Of a stretch of DNA of 64,000 nucleotides, positions 16,814 through 24,819 are shown one piece after another. Under the pieces are notes generated by a model. The model was not told the origin of the DNA. It made no database searches and worked only from the letters and a program-made list of their open reading frames with translations. The position numbers and the translations under genes are program-made. How positions within the stretch are numbered: position 1 is the stretch's first letter; every line of letters begins with the position of its first letter. Source of the DNA: Herpetosiphon gulosus (GTDB lineage: Bacteria > Chloroflexota > Chloroflexia > Chloroflexales > Herpetosiphonaceae); the NCBI RefSeq assembly GCF_039545135.1, contig NZ_BAABRU010000007.1, forward strand, positions 62,001 through 126,000, in the 5' to 3' direction.

Positions 16814-17116
16814 ATGAGTGACCAATCATCACGGGCCGCGTATGCTAATCAAGTGCAAATTAGCGGCAGTCCCTACGATTTTACGATCGATTTTGCCTGT
16901 GTCGAAGATGTTCGTAACAATACTGCCAGTGTTCAACCAATCGCCCGAATTATGATGAGCCCGCAACATACTAAAGTGTTGGCGTTGATGTTGCTCAAGC
17001 ATGTGGCGGCCTATGAGCATGCAATTGGCGTGATTGAATTGCCAACAGCCTTGCTGAATGATATGAAACTGGGTAACTTAGAACATTTCATCAGCCAAGT
17101 CAATCTCAATGAATAA
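16814..17116 (+). CDS. DUF3467 family protein
   Basis: A 100-residue small protein with the DUF3467 pattern: a short beta-rich N-terminus (PYDFTIDFAC), RIMMSPQHTKVLALMLLKHVAAYE in the centre and a short acidic tail. AAGGAG precedes the ATG. DUF3467 proteins are widespread and uncharacterised. It begins an operon with the TPR, chelatase and endonuclease V genes. Confidence 0.8.
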   Translation: MSDQSSRAAYANQVQISGSPYDFTIDFACVEDVRNNTASVQPIARIMMSPQHTKVLALMLLKHVAAYEHAIGVIELPTALLNDMKLGNLEHFISQVNLNE

Positions 17117-17141
17117 TCGGCAGGGACAGAGAAGAAATAGC

Positions 17142-17645
17142 ATGTCAGTCCATTCGAAGTCGTTATCGCCATTACCAACAACTCGCCAACGTTGGTATCA
17201 ACGCCTGCCTTTAGGCTGGGTAATTGTGATCGGTTTTTTAGTTGTGGGTTTGTGTTACCCAATCATCTACTTTGGACGCACCGCAGTTCCATTAATCTAT
17301 ATCGATCAAGGCGATCAGGCCATGCTCGATGGCAAATGGGATACTGCTCGTGAAGCCTACACCAAGGCGATGGATTGGAGTGTCGATTACGAAGAACCAT
17401 TCGATCTGCGCTGGAGTTTAGCCCTTCGTGCTAACGCGATTCAGGCAGCAGTTGATGATTTTGGCACGGTGATTACGGCGCATCCTGGGCGTTATATGGC
17501 TTATTGCTATCGCGCTGAAGCCTATCTGGAGTTGGATCAACCAAATCCAGCGTTGGCCGATTATCAAGCCTGTTTAGCCCATGATCCTAGCCCAATTTGG
17601 CAGGCAACCGCCCGCAACATGATCGATTTTTTGCAAAATAAATAA
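17142..17645 (+). CDS. Membrane-anchored TPR protein
   Basis: A 167-residue protein (from the ATG at 17142; an ATG at 17109 overlapping the previous stop is possible). One transmembrane helix (about residues 25-45, WVIVIGFLVVGLCYPIIYF) is followed by two to three tetratricopeptide motifs (LDGKWDTAREAYTKAMD; AYCYRAEAYLELDQPNPAL). The TPR part probably faces outward and serves as an interaction scaffold. The partner is unknown. Confidence 0.75.
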   Translation: MSVHSKSLSPLPTTRQRWYQRLPLGWVIVIGFLVVGLCYPIIYFGRTAVPLIYIDQGDQAMLDGKWDTAREAYTKAMDWSVDYEEPFDLRWSLALRANAIQAAVDDFGTVITAHPGRYMAYCYRAEAYLELDQPNPALADYQACLAHDPSPIWQATARNMIDFLQNK

Positions 17646-17657
17646 TGGAATTAGCTG

Positions 17658-18416
17658 ATGCAAGCAGTATTGATTATTGGCCATGGGAGTTTGTTCGCTG
17701 GTTCAGGCGCAACCATGCTACGTTTGGCCGCGCGACTGCGTGAACGTGGCGTTACCCAATTGGCTGGAGCAGGCTTTCTCAATTATAGCCAGCCAGATTT
17801 GGCCCAAGCAACTGCCCGTTTGGTAGAGCAAGGCGCAACTGAAATTAGCGTCTTGCCTTATTTTTTGATCGATGGCTATTTTGTCCAAGTGAGTTTACGT
17901 CAACAAGTTGAGCAAATTGCCGCCAATTATCCTGATGTGGCTTTTTCTATGGCTCCAGCGTTTGGCGAACACCCAGCCTTGGCCCAACTTGTGCAAAAAC
18001 GGGCTGATCAAGCATGGCCTAAATTGGATTATGCACAAGCTGGATTGCTGGTGATGGTGCATGGTAGCCCACGCCCAACCTCGAATGCCCCAATTGAAGC
18101 AGTTGCTGAACGGGTGCGCCAAGCAACGCCTTGGGCGGCAGTTCAGGTCTGTTTTATGGATTTGAATGAACCAAGCATCGCGGATGCACTTGATAGGCTA
18201 GTGGATCAAGGCTTGGCGCAGCTTGTGGCCGTGCCCTATTTTATTCAATTTGGCAGCCATGTGCGCGAAGATTTGCCCGAAATTATTCAAGCAGGCCGTG
18301 AGCGTCATGCGCATACCGCAATCATGTTGGCGCAGCATCTTGATTACGACGAATTATTAATCGATGTGCTAACAGATCGGGCAGCTGAGCGCCGACCTAT
18401 TAGCAATATTGGATGA
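17658..18416 (+). CDS. CbiX-type sirohydrochlorin chelatase
   Basis: A 252-residue class II chelatase made of two CbiX half-domains. The first begins IIGHGSLFAGSG and the second VMVHGSPRPTSN, each with the catalytic His after the first beta strand; the two halves together give the usual double-length form. It inserts Co or Fe into sirohydrochlorin for cobalamin or sirohaem. Only 12 bases separate it from the TPR gene and 8 from nfi. No other cobalamin gene is in the window, so the metal cannot be decided. Confidence 0.88.
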   Translation: MQAVLIIGHGSLFAGSGATMLRLAARLRERGVTQLAGAGFLNYSQPDLAQATARLVEQGATEISVLPYFLIDGYFVQVSLRQQVEQIAANYPDVAFSMAPAFGEHPALAQLVQKRADQAWPKLDYAQAGLLVMVHGSPRPTSNAPIEAVAERVRQATPWAAVQVCFMDLNEPSIADALDRLVDQGLAQLVAVPYFIQFGSHVREDLPEIIQAGRERHAHTAIMLAQHLDYDELLIDVLTDRAAERRPISNIG

Positions 18417-18424
18417 GGAAATAG

Positions 18425-19126
18425 ATGAGTCGTTTTCCAAATAGCCAAGTGCATCGCTGGGATCTAACGCCTGAGCAAGCGATCGATCTGCAACTGCAAC
18501 TACGCGATCAAGTGCGTTTAGTCGATGATTTTGCTCAGCCGCTCCAAACGGTAGCTGGCGTTGATGCCGCCTTTGAGGATGATGGCGCGACGACGCGTGC
18601 GGCAATCGTCACATTGAGCTTTCCAGCGCTTCAGCCAATCGAAAAAACTTTAGTTCGTCGCCCAACCACATTTCCCTATATTCCTGGTTTGCTGTCGTTT
18701 CGCGAAATTCCGGCAGTTTTGGCGGCGTTGGAGCAATTGCAGCAGTTGCCTGATGTGTTGTTGTGCGATGGAATGGGCGTTATGCACCCGCGTCGTTTTG
18801 GCATTGCCGCCCACTTGGGCGTTTTGACCGATTTACCAACGATTGGCGTTGGCAAAAGCTACTTATGTGGAACCCACGAACCAGTGCCTGATCAGCAAGG
18901 CGCGTGGGTTCCAATGTTTGATGTTGGTGAACAAATTGGGGCAGTTGTGCGGACGCGGGTTGGCACAAAGCCACTGTACATCTCACCTGGCCATAGAGTG
19001 AGTCTTGCTACCGCTGTCGATTTAGTGTTGCGTTGTACAACCAAATATCGATTGCCCGAAACCACCCGCCAGGCCGACCAGCTTTCCAAAGATAAAGCCA
19101 ACAATGGTGGACTGCAATTGCCCTAA
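18425..19126 (+). CDS. nfi: Endonuclease V (deoxyinosine 3' endonuclease)
   Basis: A 233-residue repair nuclease that cuts near deoxyinosine. Conserved motifs are in order: VAGVDAAFED (usually VAGVDxxF, metal Asp), YIPGLLSFRE (the PYIPGLLSFRE signature), LCDGMGVMHPRRFGIAAHLG and GVGKSYL, then SPGHRVSL. It is last in the operon with DUF3467, TPR and CbiX genes. Confidence 0.95.
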   Translation: MSRFPNSQVHRWDLTPEQAIDLQLQLRDQVRLVDDFAQPLQTVAGVDAAFEDDGATTRAAIVTLSFPALQPIEKTLVRRPTTFPYIPGLLSFREIPAVLAALEQLQQLPDVLLCDGMGVMHPRRFGIAAHLGVLTDLPTIGVGKSYLCGTHEPVPDQQGAWVPMFDVGEQIGAVVRTRVGTKPLYISPGHRVSLATAVDLVLRCTTKYRLPETTRQADQLSKDKANNGGLQLP

Positions 19127-19135
19127 CTACCAACG

Positions 19136-19215
19136 ATTAGGCTATGGGCTATCGGAATATTGATTGCTATTTCCAACCAATCCCCATAGCCATGAACCCC
19201 TGCGCCTCTGGGTTA
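19136..19215. repeat. Intergenic element resembling 51579-51729 (family E)
   Basis: The segment contains AGGCTATGGGCTATCGG, CCCATAGCCATGAACCCCTGCG and CCTCTGGGTTA. The GGCTATGGG/CCCATAGCC pair can fold back. Closely related text occurs at 51579-51729 (AGCCATGAATCCTTTGCGCC). It lies between two convergent genes. Confidence 0.5.
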
Positions 19216-19220
19216 AAAAT

Positions 19221-20291
19221 CTAGGCTAAATCTACCCCATGGCCTGCGACATCGGCTAATTGCAGGGTTCCGCCAGTTTGGGCAAAGCCACCAACAAACG
19301 GGTGCTCAGCAATAAATAACGGTGTATCAAGATCGATAAAATCGAAGCCGCCATTGCCAGCCGCCAGATTGGCCGAAAAGCTCATAGCCAAAATACTTTC
19401 AACCATGCCGCCAATCATCAAGCCCAAGCCAGCTGCCTGCGCAATTGCAATCATCTTTAAGCCTTCAGCTACGCCAGCCTTCATCAATTTAATGTTAATC
19501 ACTGAGGCTGTGCCTTCGCGAGCAATTCGTAGCACATCGTGAGCCGAACGCGCCGATTCATCGGCAGCCACAGCAAAGCCTGATTGAGCCGTCACTTGGG
19601 CCATACCCACCCAATCTTCGCGCGGCAACGGTTGCTCGAACAATACCATCGGAATCGCTGCAGCCTTGCAAGCAGCGCAAAAAGCTAGTGCTCGCTCAGC
19701 ATCATAGCCACAATTGCCATCAACAATTAATGGTGCTGTGGGTGCAGCTTGATGAATTGCCCGCAGCCGCGCCAAATCATAGGCCACATCAACCCCAGCC
19801 GTTTTAACTTTGATCGATTTGATGCCACGGGCAAGAATGGCCTTGGCTGAAGCCGCCGCATGCACCTCATCACCTGCGGTAATCGTCATGTCAGTTTCAA
19901 GTTGCTGAGTTACGCCACCAAAAAAGGTATGCAACGGCATGTGATAATGGCGGGTTAAGGCATCGAGCATGGCCATTTCAAGGCCACAACGAGCGGCAGC
20001 AGCCTCATGCTCAGCCTGATCAAGCGTCGCTGCTAGTTTGCGCCATGAACGTACATCGGCTCCAATCAAATGGCTTTGCAAGCGCTCGATCGCGGCAATT
20101 GTGCCAGCCTGGGTTTCGCCGCTGACCGCTGGAAAAGGAGCTGCCTCGCCCAAGCCAAGCGTGCCATCAGCCAACTGAACTTTGACTAAAACATTGGCGG
20201 CGACCGCTTGCGCCCCGCTAGCAATTGCAAAAGGCTCGGTCAAAGGCAAATTAATCGCTTCGGCACTGATTGACTGAATCGTTGTCGGCAT
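19221..20291 (-). CDS. Dipeptide epimerase (L-Ala-D/L-Glu epimerase type), enolase superfamily
   Basis: A 356-residue enolase-superfamily enzyme. The acid-base lysine motif is SIKVKTAG (KxK), metal ligands are in IVDGNCGYD (Asp), LFEQPLPRED (Glu) and VAADESARS (Asp), and the second-face lysine lies in INIKLMKAG. This arrangement is that of the muconate-lactonising / dipeptide-epimerase subgroup, which racemises Ala-Glu from murein peptides or other dipeptides. AGGAG is 7 bases before the ATG. Specificity needs the specificity loop and context; no peptidase gene is adjacent, so the L-Ala-Glu assignment is probable, not certain. Confidence 0.85.
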   Translation of the reverse strand: MPTTIQSISAEAINLPLTEPFAIASGAQAVAANVLVKVQLADGTLGLGEAAPFPAVSGETQAGTIAAIERLQSHLIGADVRSWRKLAATLDQAEHEAAAARCGLEMAMLDALTRHYHMPLHTFFGGVTQQLETDMTITAGDEVHAAASAKAILARGIKSIKVKTAGVDVAYDLARLRAIHQAAPTAPLIVDGNCGYDAERALAFCAACKAAAIPMVLFEQPLPREDWVGMAQVTAQSGFAVAADESARSAHDVLRIAREGTASVINIKLMKAGVAEGLKMIAIAQAAGLGLMIGGMVESILAMSFSANLAAGNGGFDFIDLDTPLFIAEHPFVGGFAQTGGTLQLADVAGHGVDLA

Positions 20292-20329
20292 AGCAAAGCT
20301 CCTATCCTACAAAGCTGTTGATGTTTGTA

Positions 20330-21766
20330 TTATAGCGGGGTTAGCTGGGCGACCCATGCTTGAACTTCGTTGGTGCGACGATGGCCGATTGCCTGCAACA
20401 TAGCCAAACTAGCCTCACCAAATTCCAAGGCTTGTTCTGGTTGGGCTTGAGCTAAATAGGTGCGAGCCAACCCATAGCCCATCAAGCCTTGCCACTCTTT
20501 GAGGCCAATTGCGCTGGCTTGCTCGTAGCCTTGCTGAAATTTCGCTAAGGCCAAGCCATAATCACCCTGCACCAGCCCAAGTTCAGCAAAATTATTCAGA
20601 TAAACACAGATAATTAAGGGAATATTGAGGGTGGTTGCAATTGGATAGCCAGCGTTGGCCACAGCCAAGGCCTCACTATATTTGGCTTGATGGCGTAGGG
20701 TTTCGCTCAAATGGCCTTGCAAAAAGCTGATAATTAATTGATTACCCACTTGGCGAGCTAAATCCAAGCCCTGATTAAGCTGTTGAGCCGCTCGCACATA
20801 TGCGCCTTTATAGTTGCTGATACTGCCTAAATAAACCAATAAAAAGCCCATCCGCTCCTGTTGGCCTTGGCTACGGGCAATTTCAAAAGCTTCGTTAAGA
20901 TAGGCCTCGGCTTGATCATCAAGCCCTTGGCGCATACAAATCACGCCCAGATTATTTAACAACTCGCTAATTCGTTCAGGAATATTCAACTGGCGACAGA
21001 TAGTCAAGCCTTCGGAAAAATAGGCTTTGGCTGCTGCATAATCGCCGCGATTGGTTTCAACTGTACCTAATAATGCCAAAGCCTTGCCGATTACATCAAT
21101 ATGGTTGGTTAAACGAGCTGCGGTTAATGCCGTTTGTAAATCGGCAATTGCTGCATCGTAAGCACCACGATTGGAATAAGCCGCCCCACGTTTGACCAAA
21201 ATATCGGCAATCAGTTCATTATCCTGATGACGTTGGGCAATCTCTAAGGCCTGTTCTAAATAGACATAGGCTTGATCATAAAAGCCTTGGTTAATGGAAC
21301 TTGCCCCTAAATCATTTAAAATACTGGCTTCGATTAAGCTTGCATGGGCTTGACGTGCCCGTTGTAAGCCTTGCTCGAAATAATTCAGTGCCACCGAATA
21401 TGATTTAGAAAATGTCGCTAAACGGCCAGCGTACAACAAGGCCGAGGCGGCACTTTGATGATCATTACTGGTTTGAGCGGCCTCAACTGCCCAATTGCAT
21501 AAATTATGGCGACGCTCAATATCGCTGCTATATTCGATGAAATAGCTAAATGCCACAGCGCTGGCTAAAAATTGCGAATGTTTTTCGTTATAGGCAGTTG
21601 CCAAAGCATTATAAATATTATCAGCATCCAGCTCAAAAGCAGCAAGATCACGCGGATTTTCAATCACAAAATTCAACCAATAATTCAAAAATCGCTGATG
21701 ACATTGTTGATAATATAATTGCCAATCAAGGTTTGGCTGTTGGATAGTTGTTGCAAGAATGCTCAT
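20330..21766 (-). CDS. TPR-repeat protein, partner of NB-ARC ATPase
   Basis: A 478-residue all-helical protein with about ten tetratricopeptide repeats of the Kinesin-light-chain/FlaEY type (SLIEASILNDLGASSINQGF, RGDYAAAKAYFSEGL and the like) covering residues about 80-450. The start at 21766 is one base after the TGA of the NB-ARC gene, so the two are translationally coupled. Together they make the NB-ARC plus TPR architecture that is usually a single STAND NTPase polypeptide, here split in two. Confidence 0.85.
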   Translation of the reverse strand: MSILATTIQQPNLDWQLYYQQCHQRFLNYWLNFVIENPRDLAAFELDADNIYNALATAYNEKHSQFLASAVAFSYFIEYSSDIERRHNLCNWAVEAAQTSNDHQSAASALLYAGRLATFSKSYSVALNYFEQGLQRARQAHASLIEASILNDLGASSINQGFYDQAYVYLEQALEIAQRHQDNELIADILVKRGAAYSNRGAYDAAIADLQTALTAARLTNHIDVIGKALALLGTVETNRGDYAAAKAYFSEGLTICRQLNIPERISELLNNLGVICMRQGLDDQAEAYLNEAFEIARSQGQQERMGFLLVYLGSISNYKGAYVRAAQQLNQGLDLARQVGNQLIISFLQGHLSETLRHQAKYSEALAVANAGYPIATTLNIPLIICVYLNNFAELGLVQGDYGLALAKFQQGYEQASAIGLKEWQGLMGYGLARTYLAQAQPEQALEFGEASLAMLQAIGHRRTNEVQAWVAQLTPL

Positions 21767-21767
21767 A

Positions 21768-23111
21768 TCACAACACCTGAGCAATTTCAGAAAGTACAAA
21801 ATGCTGAGTTAATGGGTGCAGATAGTAGCGTAATTGGCCAAAATGCTCACCTTCATTTAATTCCAGTAGCGATAATTTCCACAACATATCAATACTATGG
21901 GCTAATTCAGCCGCAGGTAAGGCACTAATTTGCTGCATTGCTCGCCAATCGCAGCCATTCGATGGCACAAACCGCGCTAGCGAAACTAATAATTGCTTGG
22001 CGCTTAGCTCCAGCAGTGTCCATGAACGTTGAAACAGAAACATATAAAAGCGCACATAGGCATCTTCATCGCCAGGGTTGAGTTGAGTCACACTTTGAAC
22101 ATGCTGCAACACCAAATCCAATGGCAACGAAGCCAATTGACTAACAACCAATTTCATGGCCAAGGGTGAGCCACCAGTCGCCTTGATAATTGGCTGAAGA
22201 TCGTCAAGGCTGGCCTGTTGCAGCCATTGCACGCCTTTTTCGCTGGCATCTTGGCGAATAAACAGCGCTGCTTGTTCAGCTTCCAAGCCAATCAAGTGCA
22301 CGCTAAATACTTCGCCCTTGAAGCGTTGGCGGCTAGTCAAGATAACTTTGCTTGGTTGCAACAGCGGGCGCAATTTTTCTAATAGCACTTGCTGTGGCTC
22401 GCCCGAGGTTTCCAAATTATCGAGCACTAAAAGGATGGGCTGATGTTTGAGCACCTGTTGCAGTCGTTGAAATTTTTCTTCAACGCTCAACTGAGCCACA
22501 TCGGCCAAGGCCAATTGCCGCGCCAAATTGGTAATCAGGCTATCAAAGGTGAGGGGTTGATTGGGTAAAATGCCACCACCCTGTTGCGGTTCAGCGCTAA
22601 TCCAAATTGGGCGATATTCAGGCTGTTGGGCCACAAAACGCTGCATTAAATCCATTGCTAGCGCCGTTTTGCCAATGCCGCCCATGCCGTCAATCGCAAT
22701 CACCCAATAGCCTTCACGGTCACCGAGGTGTTGCAACACTTGGCGCACAAGGCTATCACGGCCAACCAATTGGCGATAGCGTTTGGGCAAATTTGGATCA
22801 AGCACTTTGCTAGCCACCACTGGCTGGATTAGTGTTTGAGCTGGTGGATAACCGCCAGCCGTCAAAAAAGCCTCAATCCAGCGTTGATCATGCACGCCAC
22901 GTTGTTGGAGCGTGCGGGTTAGTTGCTCCAAATCGGCTAATTTAGTCGGGAGATTACCACGCCGCCAATAATCGATCACGCTACCGCCGTTGCGCCCCAT
23001 GGCATAGCCCAATTCATCTTGGATCACTTGGAGCGGCTTGGACTCACGCAGGCGAATCTGATAGAGCGCCTCGGTTAATAATTGGGCAAATTTTTCCCCT
23101 GAAGCAGGCAT
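21768..23111 (-). CDS. NB-ARC (STAND) ATPase with N-terminal HTH-like domain
   Basis: A 447-residue signal-transduction ATPase. Residues 5-85 look like a helix-turn-helix domain of the XRE kind (LQVIQDELGYAMGRNGGSVI then DYWRRGNLPT). After a linker, Walker A is DGMGGIGKTALA (141-152), Walker B ILLVLDNLET, sensor segment VILTSRQRF, and GGSPLAMKLV is the GLPL motif. It ends in a winged-helix ARC2-like part with no sensor repeats; these are supplied by the coupled TPR gene. The start at 23111 has GGGAG 7 bases upstream. It may be a transcriptional regulator; no toxic effector domain is seen. Confidence 0.85.
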   Translation of the reverse strand: MPASGEKFAQLLTEALYQIRLRESKPLQVIQDELGYAMGRNGGSVIDYWRRGNLPTKLADLEQLTRTLQQRGVHDQRWIEAFLTAGGYPPAQTLIQPVVASKVLDPNLPKRYRQLVGRDSLVRQVLQHLGDREGYWVIAIDGMGGIGKTALAMDLMQRFVAQQPEYRPIWISAEPQQGGGILPNQPLTFDSLITNLARQLALADVAQLSVEEKFQRLQQVLKHQPILLVLDNLETSGEPQQVLLEKLRPLLQPSKVILTSRQRFKGEVFSVHLIGLEAEQAALFIRQDASEKGVQWLQQASLDDLQPIIKATGGSPLAMKLVVSQLASLPLDLVLQHVQSVTQLNPGDEDAYVRFYMFLFQRSWTLLELSAKQLLVSLARFVPSNGCDWRAMQQISALPAAELAHSIDMLWKLSLLELNEGEHFGQLRYYLHPLTQHFVLSEIAQVL

Positions 23112-23322
23112 AGCAAACTCCCAACAAGCAAGATTGACAACTGGTAGTAGCAGCAACTATAGCATAGCTGGCTAGCTGGCTAGTATGACTTTTTGCACAC
23201 TGCTCGGATCATTTTTGGAGCAAATTCGGAGCACAAAACCAACTCTTCGGAGTCGGCTTGCATTATGCTCTAGCTACAGTAGAAGCACGGCGAAGGTGCT
23301 GTGTGAGTAGCAAAAGGATGCA
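23112..23322. other. Divergent spacer between NB-ARC and CHAP genes
   Basis: No gene is seen. ATTCGGAGCA and CTTCGGAGTC are two nearby TTCGGAG copies (about 23226 and 23245) in front of the CHAP gene. Promoters for both neighbours must lie here, but none is clear by eye. Confidence 0.4.
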
Positions 23323-23754
23323 ATGATGTCACGAATTCTAGTTGTTGGCTTGTTGGTGTTGATGAGTTTGTTTAGCTCAATGGTTGTACCGTTGGCCGCC
23401 GCCAAACCACAGGCTGCTCCCGCATTTTGTGAGTGTACCCAATATGTCTATGCCAAAAAAGGCTTGAGTGGTAGCTATGGTCATGCGCATACGTGGGATG
23501 ATAGCAATGGCGTGCTCCCACGCAACGGTTATCGGCAATATTCAATCCCGCAAGTTGGTGATGTAGTGGTTTTCTCACAGGCAGCCATGGGCAATCAGTA
23601 TGGTCATGTTGCGATTATCACAGCGGTCGCGCCAAACTATGGGCCAATCAGCGTGCGTGGAGCGAACCAAGGTGGTAGCGAAACTGAAGGCAATTGCAAT
23701 AATGTTAACACTCGGAGCTACAACCGCAACGGGGCAACCTTCTGGCGTAAATAA
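23323..23754 (+). CDS. Secreted CHAP-domain protein (putative peptidoglycan amidase)
   Basis: A 143-residue exported protein. Residues 1-27 are a signal peptide ending in AAA. The rest is a CHAP domain with the catalytic cysteine in FCECTQYVYAKKG and the histidine in QYGHVAIITAV; the family normally begins with a C..Y motif just like this. CHAP enzymes cut peptidoglycan amide bonds. AAAGG lies about 7 bases before the ATG at 23323 (a second ATG follows directly). Single gene with its own terminator. Confidence 0.88.
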   Translation: MMSRILVVGLLVLMSLFSSMVVPLAAAKPQAAPAFCECTQYVYAKKGLSGSYGHAHTWDDSNGVLPRNGYRQYSIPQVGDVVVFSQAAMGNQYGHVAIITAVAPNYGPISVRGANQGGSETEGNCNNVNTRSYNRNGATFWRK

Positions 23755-23775
23755 TTACAAAGCTGGTTAAAATAA

Positions 23776-23807
23776 CAAACGCTGGTTGAATATTCAACCA
23801 GCGTTTG
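23776..23807. terminator. Bidirectional terminator between CHAP gene and tRNA-Cys
   Basis: A perfect 15-bp stem (CAAACGCTGGTTGAA / TTCAACCAGCGTTTG, extended by one A-T pair) lies between the CHAP stop and the 3' end of the tRNA on the other strand. On the minus strand it is followed by TTATTTTAA. It serves both transcription units. Confidence 0.85.
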
Positions 23808-23813
23808 TATGTT

Positions 23814-23888
23814 TGGAGGCGACAATGGGATTCGAACCCATGGATCGCGGTTTTGCAGACCACTGCCTTACCACTTGGCTATGTCGCC
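23814..23888 (-). tRNA. tRNA-Cys (anticodon GCA)
   Basis: The minus strand gives a full cloverleaf: acceptor GGCGACA/TGTCGCC, anticodon loop CTGCAAA with anticodon GCA, T-loop GGTTCGAATCC, the discriminator U typical of tRNA-Cys and an encoded CCA end. The length is 75 including CCA. Confidence 0.96.
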
Positions 23889-23898
23889 AACAGGCGGG

Positions 23899-23927
23899 AT
23901 TATACCACAGCATCGATTTCACTGCAA
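23899..23927 (-). promoter_or_regulatory. Promoter of tRNA-Cys
   Basis: On the minus strand TTGCAG (23922-23927), a 17-bp spacer and TATAAT (23899-23904) lie about 10 bases before the mature 5' end of the tRNA. Confidence 0.8.
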
Positions 23928-24040
23928 GAATAAGCAGAAGGCACAGTCGGGAATCAGTGGTCAACGCATAAGAACATAAAGCTGGTTCACCAAGGTCACA
24001 AGCACCTAGACCTTAATCCTAGCCCCGTTCTCGCGGATTT

Positions 24041-24060
24041 TCTATGTTCTATGTTCTATG
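24041..24060. repeat. CTATGTT tandem repeat (family C) at the stop of the GNAT gene
   Basis: The 7-base unit CTATGTT is repeated (two copies and part of a third). On the minus strand the repeat encodes the end of the acetyltransferase, including its TAG. Related copies are at 38377-38451, 38710-38726 and 55945-55963. Confidence 0.7.
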
Positions 24061-24587
24061 CGCTGCTTCGCCATCAGCAACTCATCGTGATAGACACCTT
24101 CGTAATAAATTGCCATTGGCTCAACCCCATAGACTGTATAGCCACAACGGGTATACAGCTGAATGGCGCTGGTGTTGGCAACATTGACCATCAAGCGTAT
24201 GATCAGCGCTGATTGTTGCCAAGCCCAGGCTTCGGCCAGGCCCAAAAGCTGGCGACTGAGGCCATAACCACGCCAAGCAGGGTCGGTGTATACGCCCCAA
24301 ATATCAGCTTGATGGCTTGATTTTGGGTCGGTAAAGCGCCGAATACCAACCATTGCCACAAACTGCGACTCATAGGTTGCCACAAAGATTTGCTGTTTGG
24401 TTGGGTCTAAATTGGCCATGCGTTCTTGCCAATAGCGATCAGGCTCAGCCGCGTTTTGGTCGTAATCCGAACCGAAGAAGCTAGGGTTTTGCTGGAGTGC
24501 CATCAAGCGCAAGCGCCGAAATTCTGGCCATTCATTAGTTTGGGCTGCTCGCAGAGTAAGATCGCCATGTTCAGTTGATAGTTGCAT
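24042..24587 (-). CDS. GNAT family N-acetyltransferase
   Basis: A 181-residue acetyl-CoA transferase (start at 24587, GGAG about 8 bases upstream). The acetyl-CoA-binding signature is GVYTDPAWRGYGLSRQLLG (motif A), and NVANTSAIQLYTRCGYTVYG is motif B; both are typical of RimI-like enzymes. Its last few residues and stop are encoded in a CTATGTT repeat, so the C-terminus has apparently been rewritten by the element. The substrate is unknown. Confidence 0.9.
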   Translation of the reverse strand: MQLSTEHGDLTLRAAQTNEWPEFRRLRLMALQQNPSFFGSDYDQNAAEPDRYWQERMANLDPTKQQIFVATYESQFVAMVGIRRFTDPKSSHQADIWGVYTDPAWRGYGLSRQLLGLAEAWAWQQSALIIRLMVNVANTSAIQLYTRCGYTVYGVEPMAIYYEGVYHDELLMAKQRIEHRT

Positions 24588-24666
24588 TATGATTGCTCCA
24601 CACAAGCAAGGAAACCGCACCATGGTACAATAAGCGCGGATTCTTTCTCTACAACTTGAGGTGGAT

Positions 24667-24819
24667 ATGCTGCTTTTGCTGATTAAATTAACTATGCTTG
24701 CAGTGATGATCGCAGGTGTTGTTGCAGTAACCCGTCAATTAAGCCAAGCTGCGCGGGGCAAAACCTTGGTTCAAGCCAAACCTACGGCAGCAGCCAGTGA
24801 AGGCGAGGAAGCGGCTTAA
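24667..24819 (+). CDS. Small single-span membrane protein (50 aa)
   Basis: A short gene: MLLLLIKLTMLAVMIAGVVA forms a membrane helix, followed by a polar tail (TRQLSQAARGKT and an Ala/Glu-rich end). GAGGTGG lies 5 bases before the ATG. Its TAA overlaps the ATG of the phosphoesterase gene (TAATG), so the two are translationally coupled, which supports this being a real gene. Perhaps it anchors or accompanies the phosphoesterase; function unknown. Confidence 0.7.
   Translation: MLLLLIKLTMLAVMIAGVVAVTRQLSQAARGKTLVQAKPTAAASEGEEAA

Noticed and set aside
18425-19126. Mobile element or homing endonuclease (because it is an endonuclease)
   Set aside because: Motifs and operon context match the DNA-repair endonuclease V.
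20330-23111. NB-ARC/TPR pair as an antiphage Avs-like system
   Set aside because: No nuclease, protease or membrane effector domain is visible; the N-terminal part looks like an HTH regulator.
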